From NCBI RefSeq assembly GCF_008326305.1, contig NZ_BIXY01000013.1:37868-101867 (forward strand): a DNA stretch of 64,000 nucleotides, written 5' to 3'. The translations under genes and the position numbers were made by a program. Each line of letters starts with the position of its first letter. The first letter of the stretch is position 1. Of the stretch, positions 9,751 through 20,033 are shown piece after piece. The notes beneath the pieces were generated by a model. The model was not told the origin of the DNA, did not search any database, and saw only the letters and a list, made by a program, of their open reading frames with translations. This DNA is from Dictyobacter arantiisoli. GTDB taxonomy: Bacteria > Chloroflexota > Ktedonobacteria > Ktedonobacterales > Ktedonobacteraceae.

Positions 9751-12129
9751 ATGCCTGTCCTGTTTTTTCATACACCGACCTTTTTCTTACAGGTCGTTAC
9801 CCTGGCGCTTTCAACGTTCAATTTTATTGCTTTTCTCTGGTTGGCCTGTACTGTCTGGCTCAATGGGGACCGACGCAGTATGATTGCGCGGGTTGGTGTG
9901 GTTGGTTTGAGCTTGACGGCGCTCTTCTTCTTTCTGCATGCTTTGCTGATGTCTGGTTCGCTGTCAAAGACGACCGGGCCAGTCTCGACAGATTTTCTCT
10001 GGCGACTGATCTGGTTTCCAGCCCTGGGTGTACCCTATATCTGGTTCGTAATTGGGCTTCATTATGCCTCATTTCTCAATAATAAATGGCGTCGCCGGCG
10101 TCCTTTTTTGTTAATCTGTAGTGCCATCCTGGGTTGCAGTGCCCTATTGATATTATTGTTCAATCAGTCGACTTTTACTTTTAAAGAGACCTTGCTGTTA
10201 TTGGCCTATAGCAGTGATGTGGATGGATCGATGCATATAGGGCTGTTTTCGCCCTTGATTTTGCTGTCGATCATCTTTTTGCTCTATGTGACCTTTTGTG
10301 CCATTGGACCCTGGTTTACGCCAGCGCGCATTGGACGGGTACTGGCAACGCTGTGGCGCTTTTTCCTGCTTCGTAAGCATATGGGATCTTTGCGTAGAGC
10401 CCTGGTAGAGGCTTTTTGGAAGGATCAGATTACGGCTGAACAGCTTGAAGAGCCCATGCTATCCTGGCATCTGGCACGCCCCGTGCTCTTACTGGCTGCA
10501 GTGTTGATGACATGTCTGACGGCAAGTCTCGGCTTTCTGGGCGTCTGGACGATGGTGAAATGGCTTCATCTCCAAACGATTGATAACATTTCAGCTTTGA
10601 CTTCATCCGAATTGAACACTATTCCGACCAGTTTGTTGATTTTAGATGTTTATGCCACCGGTTGCGTGGCTGTAATGGTTTTGCTGATTGGATATTCGAT
10701 TGTGCGTCATGGGATCTTAATTGAACGGCCTCTGGCCCGTCGTGGTTTCTTTGAGCAGTGGCGTGGTATTGTACTGATGGCGACTACCATCTCCTTGTTG
10801 GTGGCTCTCTTACTTTTGCTTACACGTAGTTCATTGGGTGGTTTGTTGTTGATTACAGCGATTGCTACCGGCACCTATGCTCTGTTTACCTGGAGTAGCT
10901 ATACCGCACATGATCGCTATGTTTCGCTCCTGGGTCCTTTCTTACATAACACGAGCATGCGCCACTGGCTTAATACGGATTTGCAGAAGACCGAGCAGAA
11001 TATGGAAGAACTTTTCTTCCATCTTTGTAAAGAAATTCTCGAAGTGCGTTGTGCCCGCCTGGTGGTATTGTCAGGGCCTTTTCGGAGTAGTTTTGCCTAT
11101 CGCTGGTCACTGGTTGATCCACCAGAGCGTACTGAGAACATGGATCAGGAGCAGGTGTTGGGTCGTAGCGCGCAGCATCAAAACTTGCGTTCGGATTTCA
11201 ATGCGTATCGTATTCGTGTGACGATCCAGGGCTTCCCTGTCATCTGTTGGGTGCTCCCAATCTATGATGAATTAGGTCTGGTTGCCAAACTCTATCTTGG
11301 ACCACGTGAGGACCGAGGTGCGTTTACTAACGAGGATATGGATCTGGCACAGGCCTGTGGACAGCGTATTCTGGATACCTTGCGTGATCATGAGGCGATG
11401 CTGGCGGTGGCGGCCTTACTACGACGACGTATTGTTGATGTCAAGTTACTAGGGGCTCAACAGCGCCGTGTCCTGCACGATGAGACATTGCCGATGCTGC
11501 ATCTGGCACTCCTACGCTTAGAAACAGCCCGTTCTTTACGCACTCCGGAGGATGCTAGCGATGATGTACGAGAAGTCCCTTTTGAGCGGGCTGAGCAGGC
11601 ATTGGATGAGGCGATTGACTCCATTAGTGCTGCCCATCGTCAGCTCGCATCAATGATGCGTGCCATGTCAACTGGGGCTCCTCATCGTCTGGAGCGTGAC
11701 GGGATGATAACAGCTATTCATGCTATGTTGGAGCAAGATTTTCAGCAAGCCTTTGATGCGGTGGTGTGGGATGTCTCGGAGAAGACTGCTCAACTTATTG
11801 ATGATCTGGTGCCGCCAGCTATTGCTGAGATTATCTTTGCGGCTGTACAGGAGGCTTTACGTAATGCTGCCCGACACGCCCGCGGAACTGATATTCATCG
11901 TCCCCTGCGTCTCACTGTCTCCGCTTCCTGCGATCCCGATTTACAGGTGCTGGTCGTTGATGACGGTATTGGCATTGTATCTACCAGCAGCGCCACCAGT
12001 GGTACAGGTGGTGGTCTGCTGACACATAGTGCTCTCTTAAACATTGCTGGTGGTAACGTTACTGTCAAAACCGCTCCGGGAGCAGGAGTCTGTGTCCGTA
12101 TCTTTATGCCCATTGTCGCCCTGCGTTAA
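9751..12129 (+). CDS. multi-TM sensor histidine kinase (HisKA_3 class)
   Basis: The N-terminal half contains about ten hydrophobic helices (residues 10-390) in 7TM-like blocks. A GAF-like region follows (about 430-560). The dimerisation helix has the phospho-acceptor His in RRVLHDE (about 574). The HATPase_c domain spans about 690-788 with the N box EALRNAARHA and G boxes VDDGIGI and GTGGGL. This architecture belongs to the NarX/DegS class that signals to LuxR-type regulators, which agrees with the regulator immediately upstream. The usual Arg-Glu before the His motif is replaced (QQRRVLHDE), a modest deviation. The signal is unknown. Confidence 0.88.
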   Translation: MPVLFFHTPTFFLQVVTLALSTFNFIAFLWLACTVWLNGDRRSMIARVGVVGLSLTALFFFLHALLMSGSLSKTTGPVSTDFLWRLIWFPALGVPYIWFVIGLHYASFLNNKWRRRRPFLLICSAILGCSALLILLFNQSTFTFKETLLLLAYSSDVDGSMHIGLFSPLILLSIIFLLYVTFCAIGPWFTPARIGRVLATLWRFFLLRKHMGSLRRALVEAFWKDQITAEQLEEPMLSWHLARPVLLLAAVLMTCLTASLGFLGVWTMVKWLHLQTIDNISALTSSELNTIPTSLLILDVYATGCVAVMVLLIGYSIVRHGILIERPLARRGFFEQWRGIVLMATTISLLVALLLLLTRSSLGGLLLITAIATGTYALFTWSSYTAHDRYVSLLGPFLHNTSMRHWLNTDLQKTEQNMEELFFHLCKEILEVRCARLVVLSGPFRSSFAYRWSLVDPPERTENMDQEQVLGRSAQHQNLRSDFNAYRIRVTIQGFPVICWVLPIYDELGLVAKLYLGPREDRGAFTNEDMDLAQACGQRILDTLRDHEAMLAVAALLRRRIVDVKLLGAQQRRVLHDETLPMLHLALLRLETARSLRTPEDASDDVREVPFERAEQALDEAIDSISAAHRQLASMMRAMSTGAPHRLERDGMITAIHAMLEQDFQQAFDAVVWDVSEKTAQLIDDLVPPAIAEIIFAAVQEALRNAARHARGTDIHRPLRLTVSASCDPDLQVLVVDDGIGIVSTSSATSGTGGGLLTHSALLNIAGGNVTVKTAPGAGVCVRIFMPIVALR

Positions 12130-12351
12130 ATGCATCTCGGATAGTGTTTTAAAACGCATTGTATCTTTTTTTCCTGTTGGCTCCTGAAAAAATTCATGTG
12201 TGTATCCCCTGGCAGGCAGGTGTGTGCTTTCTTATACTCATCTATGGATAGGTATACACATGGTCTGTTCACTAAATGCTACCTGATGCGTGTCTAATCG
12301 GCATCTCTAGCATGAGGTAGCGAAATTATTTCTATCGGAGGGACATTTATC

Positions 12352-13251
12352 ATGATATTAATTACCGGAGCAACCGGTTTTATTGGTCGACAATTGGTTT
12401 ATCGTCTGGTCGCTCAGGGGGAGCATCCGCGTTGCCTGGTGCGTAACATTCAGCAGGCAAGTGCTATTCTACCAGCGGATAAGGTAGAGCTTGTGCAGGG
12501 AGCGACGACCCGGGCTGTCTCTCTGGGAGCAGCTGTAGATGGTGTTGATACAATTGTACATGCCGCTTTTATGACAGCTGATCGTAAGCAATCTGCTGAT
12601 AACCATTATGAAGCGACCAATGTAGGAGGAACCGCTAACTTGCTGCTAGCTGCGAAAGCGGCAAGTGTGAAGCGTGTGATTGAGATCAGTGGCCTGGGAA
12701 CGAAACCTGATAGACCCGGTAGTTATATGCAAGGTCGCTATCTTGCAGAGGAAATGTTAGTGGATAGCGGATTGGACTGGACTATCATTCGCCCCTCAGT
12801 TCTCTTTGGAAAAGGAGCGCCATTTATTACGGGACTGGTTAATCTGTTGCAAACTTCTCCGGTTGTTCCATTAATTGGTGGTGGGAAAATACTCTTTCAG
12901 CCGATTTATGTGGAGGATGTGGTGACGGTAATTATGCAAGTACTGGCTGAGCCTGAGCGCACGAATAAACAAATTTATACCATTGGTGGACCCGACTATT
13001 ACTCTTTTCGCCAGATATTCGATGTATTATTGCAGGCCACTCATAAGAGGCGTCCCAGGCTCTATGCTCCTCTGCCACTGGTACATATAGGCGCAGCTGT
13101 TATGGAGGCTGTCCTTCCCAAACCGCCTTTAACAAAGGCCGCAATGGCTTTGTTCTCATTCGATAATATTACTGATTTGAATAGTGTTGAGCGTGATTTT
13201 GGCTTTAAGCCTCAATCCTTAAAGACCTACCTTGAGAAGCAGGGCGTGTAG
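12352..13251 (+). CDS. NAD(P)-binding epimerase/NmrA-like protein
   Basis: This is an atypical short-chain dehydrogenase. The dinucleotide motif TGATGFIG is at residues 5-12, and later blocks include VDTIVHAA and the active-site-like segment IEISGLGTK. In a classical epimerase a Tyr-x3-Lys would follow; here YMQGRYLAEE gives Tyr-x3-Arg, as in the NDUFA9/NmrA-like subgroup that often binds cofactor without catalysis. GGAGGG lies 9 bases before the ATG. Possible roles are quinone/complex I-related or sugar-nucleotide chemistry; neither is shown by context. Confidence 0.82.
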   Translation: MILITGATGFIGRQLVYRLVAQGEHPRCLVRNIQQASAILPADKVELVQGATTRAVSLGAAVDGVDTIVHAAFMTADRKQSADNHYEATNVGGTANLLLAAKAASVKRVIEISGLGTKPDRPGSYMQGRYLAEEMLVDSGLDWTIIRPSVLFGKGAPFITGLVNLLQTSPVVPLIGGGKILFQPIYVEDVVTVIMQVLAEPERTNKQIYTIGGPDYYSFRQIFDVLLQATHKRRPRLYAPLPLVHIGAAVMEAVLPKPPLTKAAMALFSFDNITDLNSVERDFGFKPQSLKTYLEKQGV

Positions 13252-13281
13252 CGTACAAGAAGTACAAGCAAATTGTTACTA

Positions 13282-13290
13282 TGCTATAAT
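13282..13290 (+). promoter_or_regulatory. extended -10 promoter candidate for the cyclase gene
   Basis: The sequence TGCTATAAT combines a perfect TATAAT with the TG of an extended -10 element, about 160 bases before the GTG start of the cyclase. No good -35 is present, which extended -10 promoters tolerate. Confidence 0.4.
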
Positions 13291-13450
13291 TAGTGGGCAT
13301 ATTCGTTGATTGTTTGACGAATATATCCACAATTCTTTTTGGGCAGCATAGCTGTGCCACGAAGGCTTTTATGGCGATAGGCGTCGCCTCTCTCTATTCA
13401 TATGATATCGGATAGTCACTTCTATCCAAATGGCCTTAAGGGAGGATTGC

Positions 13451-15364
13451 GTGGTCTCTGCTGATTTGTCAGGAAAAACTGGTGATGACTTACGCGCTAT
13501 CAGCGAGGCGGTGATACGCATGTCGCGCCTTATGCACGAGCATGCGCAAAAATTGGAAATCTCGGTAGAAGGACGCTATGCTAATGAGGTCGGTGATCCT
13601 CGTATCCGACTTTTGAGCGATGCACTTCAGGTGAGTCGCGTTGCCGATCTAGAACTTGGGCGCATTTATCAAGCCATACAGCGAACGGTAAAGGCCGCTC
13701 AAACACTGCCAGATCTTCCTTCTCCTCGGGTGACTTTTGACCGTGAACGTGAAGTTCTTACCACCAGTATTTCGAATCTGAAGCAAGAGCGCAATGAATT
13801 AGAGACCCTGTCAGAAATTGCTCGTACCTTGAATTCAACTCTGGAATTTGACAAGGTCCTCTCACTGGTTATGGACTGTGTGATCGATTTTGTGAAAGCT
13901 GAACGTGGTGTGTTGATGCTTGTACACCCTGGCACGGGTGAATTGGAATTTTCGATTGCGCGCGATAAAAACGCCAATTCTATTCCCGAAAGTGCCTTTG
14001 CGACCGCTCAGATTAGCCGCAATACAATTCGACGGGTAATTCGTACCCGTGAGCCGATGTTGACTGATGATGCTCAGGCTGATGATGCCTTAAAGATTCA
14101 AGAAAGCATTATGGCATTTGGCATTCGCTCGATTATGTGTGCGCCATTGATCGTACGCGATAATTGTATTGGTGCTGTCTATGTTGACAGCCGTTTCAAC
14201 ACGCGGCTCTTCCATTCCAAACATCTTGAATTATTGCTGGCATTCTGTAATCAAGCAGCAATTGCCATTGATAATGCGCGTCTCTTTGCTGATCTTAATG
14301 CCGCTATCCGCACGGTACGCGAAGATAAGCAGTATATGGATAATATTTTTGGTTCTATCGCCAATGGCGTTGTCACTACGAATGCAGCTGGAATCATCAC
14401 CACCTTCAATGCGGCTGCCAGCATGATTTTACATGTCCATCCTGATCTGGTGATGGGGAAACACTATCGGGAGGCTTTTACGATGTTGCCGCCTGAAGTG
14501 AGCCTGATCAATATGTTATCCAATGCGCAAAACCACCATGAGCATGGAACTCTGGTGAAACAGGCCATTAATTGTCGTATTCCTGGTCGTGAACAAGATG
14601 ATATTGTGAGCTTGAATTATTATGTCAGTGCCTTACTAGATGTGCAGGGTAGCTATATTGGTATGGCATTAGTGATCGATGATCAGACTGAGCTGAAACG
14701 TTCAGAGGCGCGTGCCCGGCAGGTACGTCAAATCTTTGAGCGGTATGTTCATCCCAGCGTCGTAGAGCAGCTTATTCGCGATCCTATGGCGCTCAAGCTG
14801 GGCGGGGAAACAAAAGATATTTCCGTCGTCTTTGCCGACATTCGTGGGTATACACGCCTTAGTGAGAGTATGCCACCTGAAGAGGTGATGCATCTGATCA
14901 ATCGCTATCTTAAAATTATGTGTGAAGCGATCTGGGAAGAATCAGGGACGTTGACGGCTTTTCAGGGAGATGCCTTGATGGCTATTTTCAATGCCCCATT
15001 GGCGCAGCCTGACCATGCTTTGCGTGCGGTGCGTGCGGCCTGGAAAATGCGTATGGCTGTGCTGGAATATCAGCGTTCACAGCCTCAGGAAACGCAGGTT
15101 TCCTTTGGTATTGGTGTGAATACGGGACCTGCCACCGTCGGCAATGTAGGTGCTCAAGAGCGTTTACAGAACTATACTGCCATTGGGGATGCGGTTAATG
15201 TGGCTTCACGGCTACAAAACAATGTGACGGACAATAATATCCTCGTCAATGACTCAACCTTCCAGCAAGTACAATCCTGGGTGCAGACCGGCAAGCAATT
15301 TGCCCTTTCTGTGAAGAACAAGAGCTTACCGCTGACGGTTCGTTATCTGATGGGAGTGCGCTGA
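13451..15364 (+). CDS. GAF-PAS class III adenylate/guanylate cyclase
   Basis: I start at the GTG at 13451 because AAGGGAGG lies 5 bases upstream; an ATG at 13430 precedes that ribosome binding site and is unlikely. Domains in order: a helical N-terminus, GAF (about 123-280), PAS (about 293-416), and a class III cyclase domain (about 448-613). Metal-binding aspartates occur in FADIRGYT (about 460) and FQGDALMAIF (about 505). The base-selecting Lys usual just before the second motif (KFxGD) is Ala here (AFQGD), so nucleotide specificity is uncertain. The protein is soluble and should make a cyclic nucleotide in response to a ligand bound by GAF or PAS. Confidence 0.88.
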   Translation: MVSADLSGKTGDDLRAISEAVIRMSRLMHEHAQKLEISVEGRYANEVGDPRIRLLSDALQVSRVADLELGRIYQAIQRTVKAAQTLPDLPSPRVTFDREREVLTTSISNLKQERNELETLSEIARTLNSTLEFDKVLSLVMDCVIDFVKAERGVLMLVHPGTGELEFSIARDKNANSIPESAFATAQISRNTIRRVIRTREPMLTDDAQADDALKIQESIMAFGIRSIMCAPLIVRDNCIGAVYVDSRFNTRLFHSKHLELLLAFCNQAAIAIDNARLFADLNAAIRTVREDKQYMDNIFGSIANGVVTTNAAGIITTFNAAASMILHVHPDLVMGKHYREAFTMLPPEVSLINMLSNAQNHHEHGTLVKQAINCRIPGREQDDIVSLNYYVSALLDVQGSYIGMALVIDDQTELKRSEARARQVRQIFERYVHPSVVEQLIRDPMALKLGGETKDISVVFADIRGYTRLSESMPPEEVMHLINRYLKIMCEAIWEESGTLTAFQGDALMAIFNAPLAQPDHALRAVRAAWKMRMAVLEYQRSQPQETQVSFGIGVNTGPATVGNVGAQERLQNYTAIGDAVNVASRLQNNVTDNNILVNDSTFQQVQSWVQTGKQFALSVKNKSLPLTVRYLMGVR

Positions 15365-15391
15365 TGATTTTAGTCTTCTCTGATTAGAATG

Positions 15392-16273
15392 CTAAAGTGT
15401 CTTGCGTAACACAAAGCCTTTTTGTTGCAGGCGAATAAAGCCGAACCACTCATAAAGTTGGTGGGCGTGATAGTTATCTTCCTGGGTATTGAGCATGATG
15501 CGCGAGACGCGGGCCTGCTCGAAGAAGCGCACAGCTTCCGCCATTAAGCGCACGCCAATCCCTTTATGGGTTGCTGATGGATGTACCGCAATACGGACGA
15601 GATAGCCATATTCGTCGTCGAGTGCATTGAATTGATAGCCTACGACCTGTCCATTCAGCTCCACTACCTTAAAATAGGGATGGGTAGCCTCGATATCATG
15701 AAAAGAAATAGCATCGTAACGCCAGATTTCTTCAAAGCAGGCCATTTCAATATCGAGTAAAGCAGGAAGATCGCGTGTCAGATCGACTGGTCGTAAGATA
15801 ACGTTTTGGTTGCCCTGTGATGGACTCTTATAGTCAAACTTATCATATGAGTAGAGAGTTTGATAGGGAATAAAGCTCCGTGCCAGCAGCAAGGTACGCA
15901 GCCAATCACTGCTAGAGTCGTTTCCTGAATAGTTGAAGTACTGTACTCCCCTGGCGAGCAGATGACCATAGAGCTCATCCAGAAGGGCCGCGAGAATCGA
16001 TACATACTCTTTGCTGTTACTCCAACTGACCCCGAAGCCACTAAACCAGGCAAAGGGAGTTTTGATGATTTGTGAAAGCAGAAAGCCATGCAGGGTTGAG
16101 CCGTTCCACAGGCCTACAGCAGGATAATGCTTGATGAGCAGTGGTAGCTCACTCAAGGTAAAACGTTGGTAGATATATTCAGATGTACGTAACAGACGTT
16201 CAATGGCGGGAATGTCCTCGCTGCTCAATAAACGCACATCTTTCCGATTATTCGCTATGTAACCTCTGCTCAT
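15392..16273 (-). CDS. tandem GNAT-domain N-acetyltransferase
   Basis: The protein carries two GNAT-like halves. The N-terminal half (residues 1-150) is degenerate; the C-terminal half (about 160-293) has a complete acetyl-CoA pattern VRIAVHPSATHKGIGVRLM and a closing LYEWFGF strand. The frame extends upstream to 16402, but the extra 43 residues are Cys-rich and unlike the family. The ATG at 16273 follows AGGGGA at 9 bases, so I use it. It lies 130 bases downstream of the deacetylase-like gene on the same strand and may be co-transcribed. That pairing of an acetyltransferase and a deacetylase is suggestive only. Confidence 0.8.
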   Translation of the reverse strand: MSRGYIANNRKDVRLLSSEDIPAIERLLRTSEYIYQRFTLSELPLLIKHYPAVGLWNGSTLHGFLLSQIIKTPFAWFSGFGVSWSNSKEYVSILAALLDELYGHLLARGVQYFNYSGNDSSSDWLRTLLLARSFIPYQTLYSYDKFDYKSPSQGNQNVILRPVDLTRDLPALLDIEMACFEEIWRYDAISFHDIEATHPYFKVVELNGQVVGYQFNALDDEYGYLVRIAVHPSATHKGIGVRLMAEAVRFFEQARVSRIMLNTQEDNYHAHQLYEWFGFIRLQQKGFVLRKTL

Positions 16274-16403
16274 CAAAATACATCCCCTGTAAGATAGATC
16301 TCCTACTATTGAACAGGCTGCCTCTAGCACCCGATACTCTGTGTAGTGTATACCTTCACATGCCAGGACGTCAACATGCTGTAGAGGCAACCTGTGCGTC
16401 AAA

Positions 16404-17642
16404 TTATGCTTTATCCTGTTCTTGTTGACAAGATGTTATTTCTTCTTGCGCAGGTTCAGCAGGCGTTTTTGTGATGGTTGGTCCTTTGATCTCGCGTCTC
16501 AGCTGTTCAATATCGGGCTTTGGACGATTGCGCATACGATAACCCGTGAGATGATGAATACGGCGTAATTCGCCAATCAAGACATCAGTGTTGATCTGAT
16601 AGGTGATATCGGGGGCAGGCCCATAACTATCTACCGCCTCCTCCCCACCTAAAAGCTGATTGAGGCTGGTAGAGGCACCTGAGGCAACAACGTCCAGATC
16701 ATAGCCACCTTCCTGGACCATGATCAACCTGCCGTCACATTGTTCATCAGCGATCTTGAGGATAATTTCATTGAGTTTCGCGAAGCCTGCGTTTGAGATA
16801 CGCATACCTGGTAGTTCCAGCCCTGTATCGCTTTGTGCTTCTTTCCAGTGGGCGTCGTAGCCTGCTGAAACGAGAATTAATTGTGGATGAAAGCGGTCGG
16901 CTGCTGGTGCGAGTATCTGGCGGAAGATGGGCTCATAAATTTCAAAGCCTGCACCTGCCGGGAGCGGGACATTGATGGTAGTGCCTTCTGCTGCTCCTGT
17001 ACCGCGCTCGTGGGCGTGGCCGGTACTTGGGAAAAATGGAGCTCCTTGATGTACTGAGAAGTAGAGAACGCGTGGATCATCATAGAACATTTCCTGGGTA
17101 CCGTTACCATGATGCACATCATAATCAATGATCAGTACGCGTTCCAGACCATAGTGATCGATGGCGTAGCGAGCAGCGACTGCTACATTATTAAAGATGC
17201 AAAAGCCGAAGGCGGCTTCAGCCACGGCATGATGTCCTGGAGGGCGTACCAGACAATAGGCATTTTTAATCTGACCTTTCATCATGGCGTCAATGGCGGT
17301 CAGAGGAGCTCCGGCTGCTTTGAGAGCTGCTTCATAGCTTTTGGCTGAAACGTAGGTATCAGTACCAACCTGGACAATTTGTTGAGTCGTGGTGCCAGCG
17401 GAGGCGGCTGCGGCTTCCTGGCTGGCGGCCTCAACTTCCTGAATATAGGCGCGGTCATGGACAGTTGCGAGTTCATCGATACTGGCAGCGCGCGGAGCAA
17501 GCTGAACAAGTCCTTCCCGTTCGAGCCAGTTCAATGCTTTGATATAACCGATCGACATCTCCATACGCTGTGGACGTTCTGGATGTCCTTTGGGCACAAG
17601 ATGTTCAAGAAAAATTGGATCATAAACGAGGGCCGTAGTCAT
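16404..17642 (-). CDS. histone deacetylase-superfamily amidohydrolase
   Basis: This is a zinc-dependent deacetylase of the HDAC/AcuC/acetylpolyamine amidohydrolase family. It shows RPPGHHA with the His137-His138 dyad, and DYDVHHGNGTQ (173-183) with the zinc ligands Asp175 and His177. SAGYDAHWKE supplies the third metal-binding Asp. The last 70 residues form a basic, Pro/Glu-rich extension beyond the normal catalytic domain. Substrates could be acetyl-lysine on proteins such as acetyl-CoA synthetase, or acetylpolyamines. AAGGT precedes the ATG. Confidence 0.88.
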   Translation of the reverse strand: MTTALVYDPIFLEHLVPKGHPERPQRMEMSIGYIKALNWLEREGLVQLAPRAASIDELATVHDRAYIQEVEAASQEAAAASAGTTTQQIVQVGTDTYVSAKSYEAALKAAGAPLTAIDAMMKGQIKNAYCLVRPPGHHAVAEAAFGFCIFNNVAVAARYAIDHYGLERVLIIDYDVHHGNGTQEMFYDDPRVLYFSVHQGAPFFPSTGHAHERGTGAAEGTTINVPLPAGAGFEIYEPIFRQILAPAADRFHPQLILVSAGYDAHWKEAQSDTGLELPGMRISNAGFAKLNEIILKIADEQCDGRLIMVQEGGYDLDVVASGASTSLNQLLGGEEAVDSYGPAPDITYQINTDVLIGELRRIHHLTGYRMRNRPKPDIEQLRREIKGPTITKTPAEPAQEEITSCQQEQDKA

Positions 17643-17747
17643 TCTTTTACCTTGAGGCAGGTCACCTGTTCGGGGCCTGCGGATGTGCTAGCGTGAGTAT
17701 CCCCACCCTTAAACAGCGCAGGGATACTATGACAAAAATTTAGGTAG

Positions 17748-18614
17748 CTACCCGAGAACTTTTTTTACCAGTTCAGGAATATCAAAAATGGTGTCGGCAA
17801 CAGGAACATTAGCGGCCTGGAGTGCGGCCACTTTTCCCTGCGCGGTCCCTGTATTGCCAGAGATAATCGCGCCAGCATGTCCCATGCGTTTGCCGGCTGG
17901 CGCTGTGCGACCAGAGATAAAGGCCACCACCGGCTTGCTCATCGTCTTGATGAACTCCGCGGCATCTTCCTCATCACTCCCGCCGATCTCTCCACACATC
18001 ACAACCACTTTGGTTTGTGGATCGTTCTCAAATAATTTGAGATAGCCCACAAAGGTTGTGCCGATGATGGGATCACCGCCAATACCAATGCAGGTGGATT
18101 GTCCTATGCCGGCGTTGGTCAGCAGTGAGACAACTTCATAGGTCAGCGTGCCAGAGCGTGAGATAAAGCCTACCGGACCGGGATTAAAGATCTGATAAGG
18201 GATAATACCGATTTTACCAAAGCCAGGGGTACACATGCCAGGACAGTTGGGGCCGATCAGGGTGGCCCCTTTTTCTTTGACTACCAGCATCGCACGGGTC
18301 ATATCGATGACGGGAATACCTTCTGTGATGCAGACAATCAATTGGATACCAGCGCTGGCAGCCTCCATAATCGCATCGGCAGCCCCTGCGGGTGGGACAA
18401 AAATACAACTGGCCGTGGCGTTGGTTGCTTCACGGGCCTGAAATACGGTATCAAAGACCGGCACGCCCTCAACGGTTTGTCCACCTTTCGAAGGAGTCAC
18501 GCCGCCGACAATCTGAGTACCAGCTGCAATCATATTACGCGTATGATATTGTCCTTCGCGCCCGGTGATACCCTGAACAATGACACGTGTGGTGTTATCT
18601 AATAGAATACTCAT
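17748..18614 (-). CDS. sucD: succinate-CoA ligase, alpha subunit
   Basis: This subunit binds CoA and carries the transient phosphohistidine for succinyl-CoA to succinate conversion in the TCA cycle. The N-terminal CoA-binding Rossmann domain has VQGITGREG (13-21). GPNCPG (121-126) is conserved, and the active-site His246 lies in GHAGAIISG. Length (288 aa) is normal. It lies 6 bases downstream of sucC, and the two form one operon. Confidence 0.97.
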   Translation of the reverse strand: MSILLDNTTRVIVQGITGREGQYHTRNMIAAGTQIVGGVTPSKGGQTVEGVPVFDTVFQAREATNATASCIFVPPAGAADAIMEAASAGIQLIVCITEGIPVIDMTRAMLVVKEKGATLIGPNCPGMCTPGFGKIGIIPYQIFNPGPVGFISRSGTLTYEVVSLLTNAGIGQSTCIGIGGDPIIGTTFVGYLKLFENDPQTKVVVMCGEIGGSDEEDAAEFIKTMSKPVVAFISGRTAPAGKRMGHAGAIISGNTGTAQGKVAALQAANVPVADTIFDIPELVKKVLG

Positions 18615-18620
18615 GATCGT

Positions 18621-19769
18621 TTACAGTCCTTTTCCCGTACGAGCTATCGCGGCTACAATCTTCTCTGACGCGTCGCGCATATCTTTTCCCCAGTCAAGTC
18701 CTGCATCTTTCAGCAAGGCACGTCCCTCTTCTGCTCCTGTACCGGAGAGACGAACAACGATTGGCATTCCTTTGGGTAGTTCTTCCTGAGCCATAATGAC
18801 GCCGCGCGCTACCTCTTCGCCACGGGTAATACCACCAAAGATATTGACCAGGATGCCTTTGACCTGAGGATCACGAGCCACAAATATCAGCGATTTATAC
18901 ATCACCTCGGCCTTCGCGCCACCGCCAATATCCAGGAAGTTTGCTGGTTTGCCGCCGGAACGAGCGACCATATCCAGCGTCGTCATTACCAGACCCGCGC
19001 CATTGCCAATAATTCCCACATCTCCATCGAGCTTTACATAGGTCAGACCAGCCTGTTTGGCCTCAAACTCCAATGGATTAGCCTCTTCCGTTTCTGCCCA
19101 GGTTGCATATTCTTTCTGGCGATACAGACCATTATCATCGACGACAATCTTGCCATCGGCAGCCATTACTTTGCCATCAGTCGTATAGGCAAGGGGATTA
19201 ATCTCAGCCAGACTGGCGTCACTTTCAATAAAGGCTTTGGCTAACGCTACCAGGATAGCAGCAGATTGGCGTAGCACGTGGGATGGGAAACCAGCACGGG
19301 ATACAATATCCAATGCCTCGAAGGGCCGTAAACCCCAACGCATATCGATGGCCTGGTGAATAATTTTTTCAGGTGTTTTTTCGGCTACCTCTTCAATATC
19401 GATACCACCAGCTGTAGAAACCATCACCACGGGAGCCTGTGTCTTGCGGTCAAGCACGATACCCAGATAATATTCTTCTTTGATATCAATTTTTGAGGTT
19501 ACCAGAACCTTTTCGACGGTCAAGCCTTTAATATCCATGCCAATGACGCGTGTGGCAGCTTCACGGGCCTGCTCGGGCGTATCTCCAAATTGGATACCAC
19601 CTGCTTTTCCGCGTCCACCCACATAGACCTGCGCCTTAATGACAACGGGCTCACCCAGTTCCTGTGCTATGGCTTCAGCCTCTTCAGGGGTATATGCCAC
19701 CTTTCCTGGTTGGACTGGAATGCCATACTTTGCCAGAATATTCTTGGCCTGGTATTCATGGATTTTCAA
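18621..19769 (-). CDS. sucC: succinate-CoA ligase (ADP-forming), beta subunit
   Basis: This is the ATP-grasp subunit that binds nucleotide and succinate. The N-terminus KIHEYQAKNILAKYGIPV, the ATP-grasp segment VIKAQVYVGGRGKAGG and the C-terminal NFLDIGGGA and NIFGGITR blocks are all typical, and 382 aa is a normal length. The start codon is TTG: AAGGAG lies just upstream at 7 bases, and no ATG matches the family start. It is the first gene of sucC-sucD. Confidence 0.97.
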   Translation of the reverse strand: MKIHEYQAKNILAKYGIPVQPGKVAYTPEEAEAIAQELGEPVVIKAQVYVGGRGKAGGIQFGDTPEQAREAATRVIGMDIKGLTVEKVLVTSKIDIKEEYYLGIVLDRKTQAPVVMVSTAGGIDIEEVAEKTPEKIIHQAIDMRWGLRPFEALDIVSRAGFPSHVLRQSAAILVALAKAFIESDASLAEINPLAYTTDGKVMAADGKIVVDDNGLYRQKEYATWAETEEANPLEFEAKQAGLTYVKLDGDVGIIGNGAGLVMTTLDMVARSGGKPANFLDIGGGAKAEVMYKSLIFVARDPQVKGILVNIFGGITRGEEVARGVIMAQEELPKGMPIVVRLSGTGAEEGRALLKDAGLDWGKDMRDASEKIVAAIARTGKGL

Positions 19770-19946
19770 AATAGTTCTCCTTGTGATACATGTCGTACAT
19801 CCTTGTACGCCTCACTATTATAAAGAACCGGTGCAACACACCACTCTTTTGGCATGGGAATGTTTTGATGCGTCGACCGCTGTCATTATATGACTCGGTT
19901 AATAACCAGTCAATGAAGGGATGCATCTCTTTGATGATGTTGCATG

Positions 19947-20005
19947 AAAAAAGAAATCTGAAAACACGTTTTGTGATTTCGTAACGGCTTTCAGATTTCT
20001 TTTTT
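19947..20005 (-). terminator. intrinsic terminator downstream of the phosphohexomutase region
   Basis: A perfect 17-bp inverted repeat (19947-19963 with 19989-20005) encloses a 25-nt loop. A-runs and T-runs at its outer ends make it terminator-like on either strand. It lies just past the leftward phosphomannomutase stop at 20034 and upstream of sucC, so it isolates the two leftward units. Confidence 0.75.
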
Positions 20006-20033
20006 GGGATATAAACAAGGACACTAATTGAGA

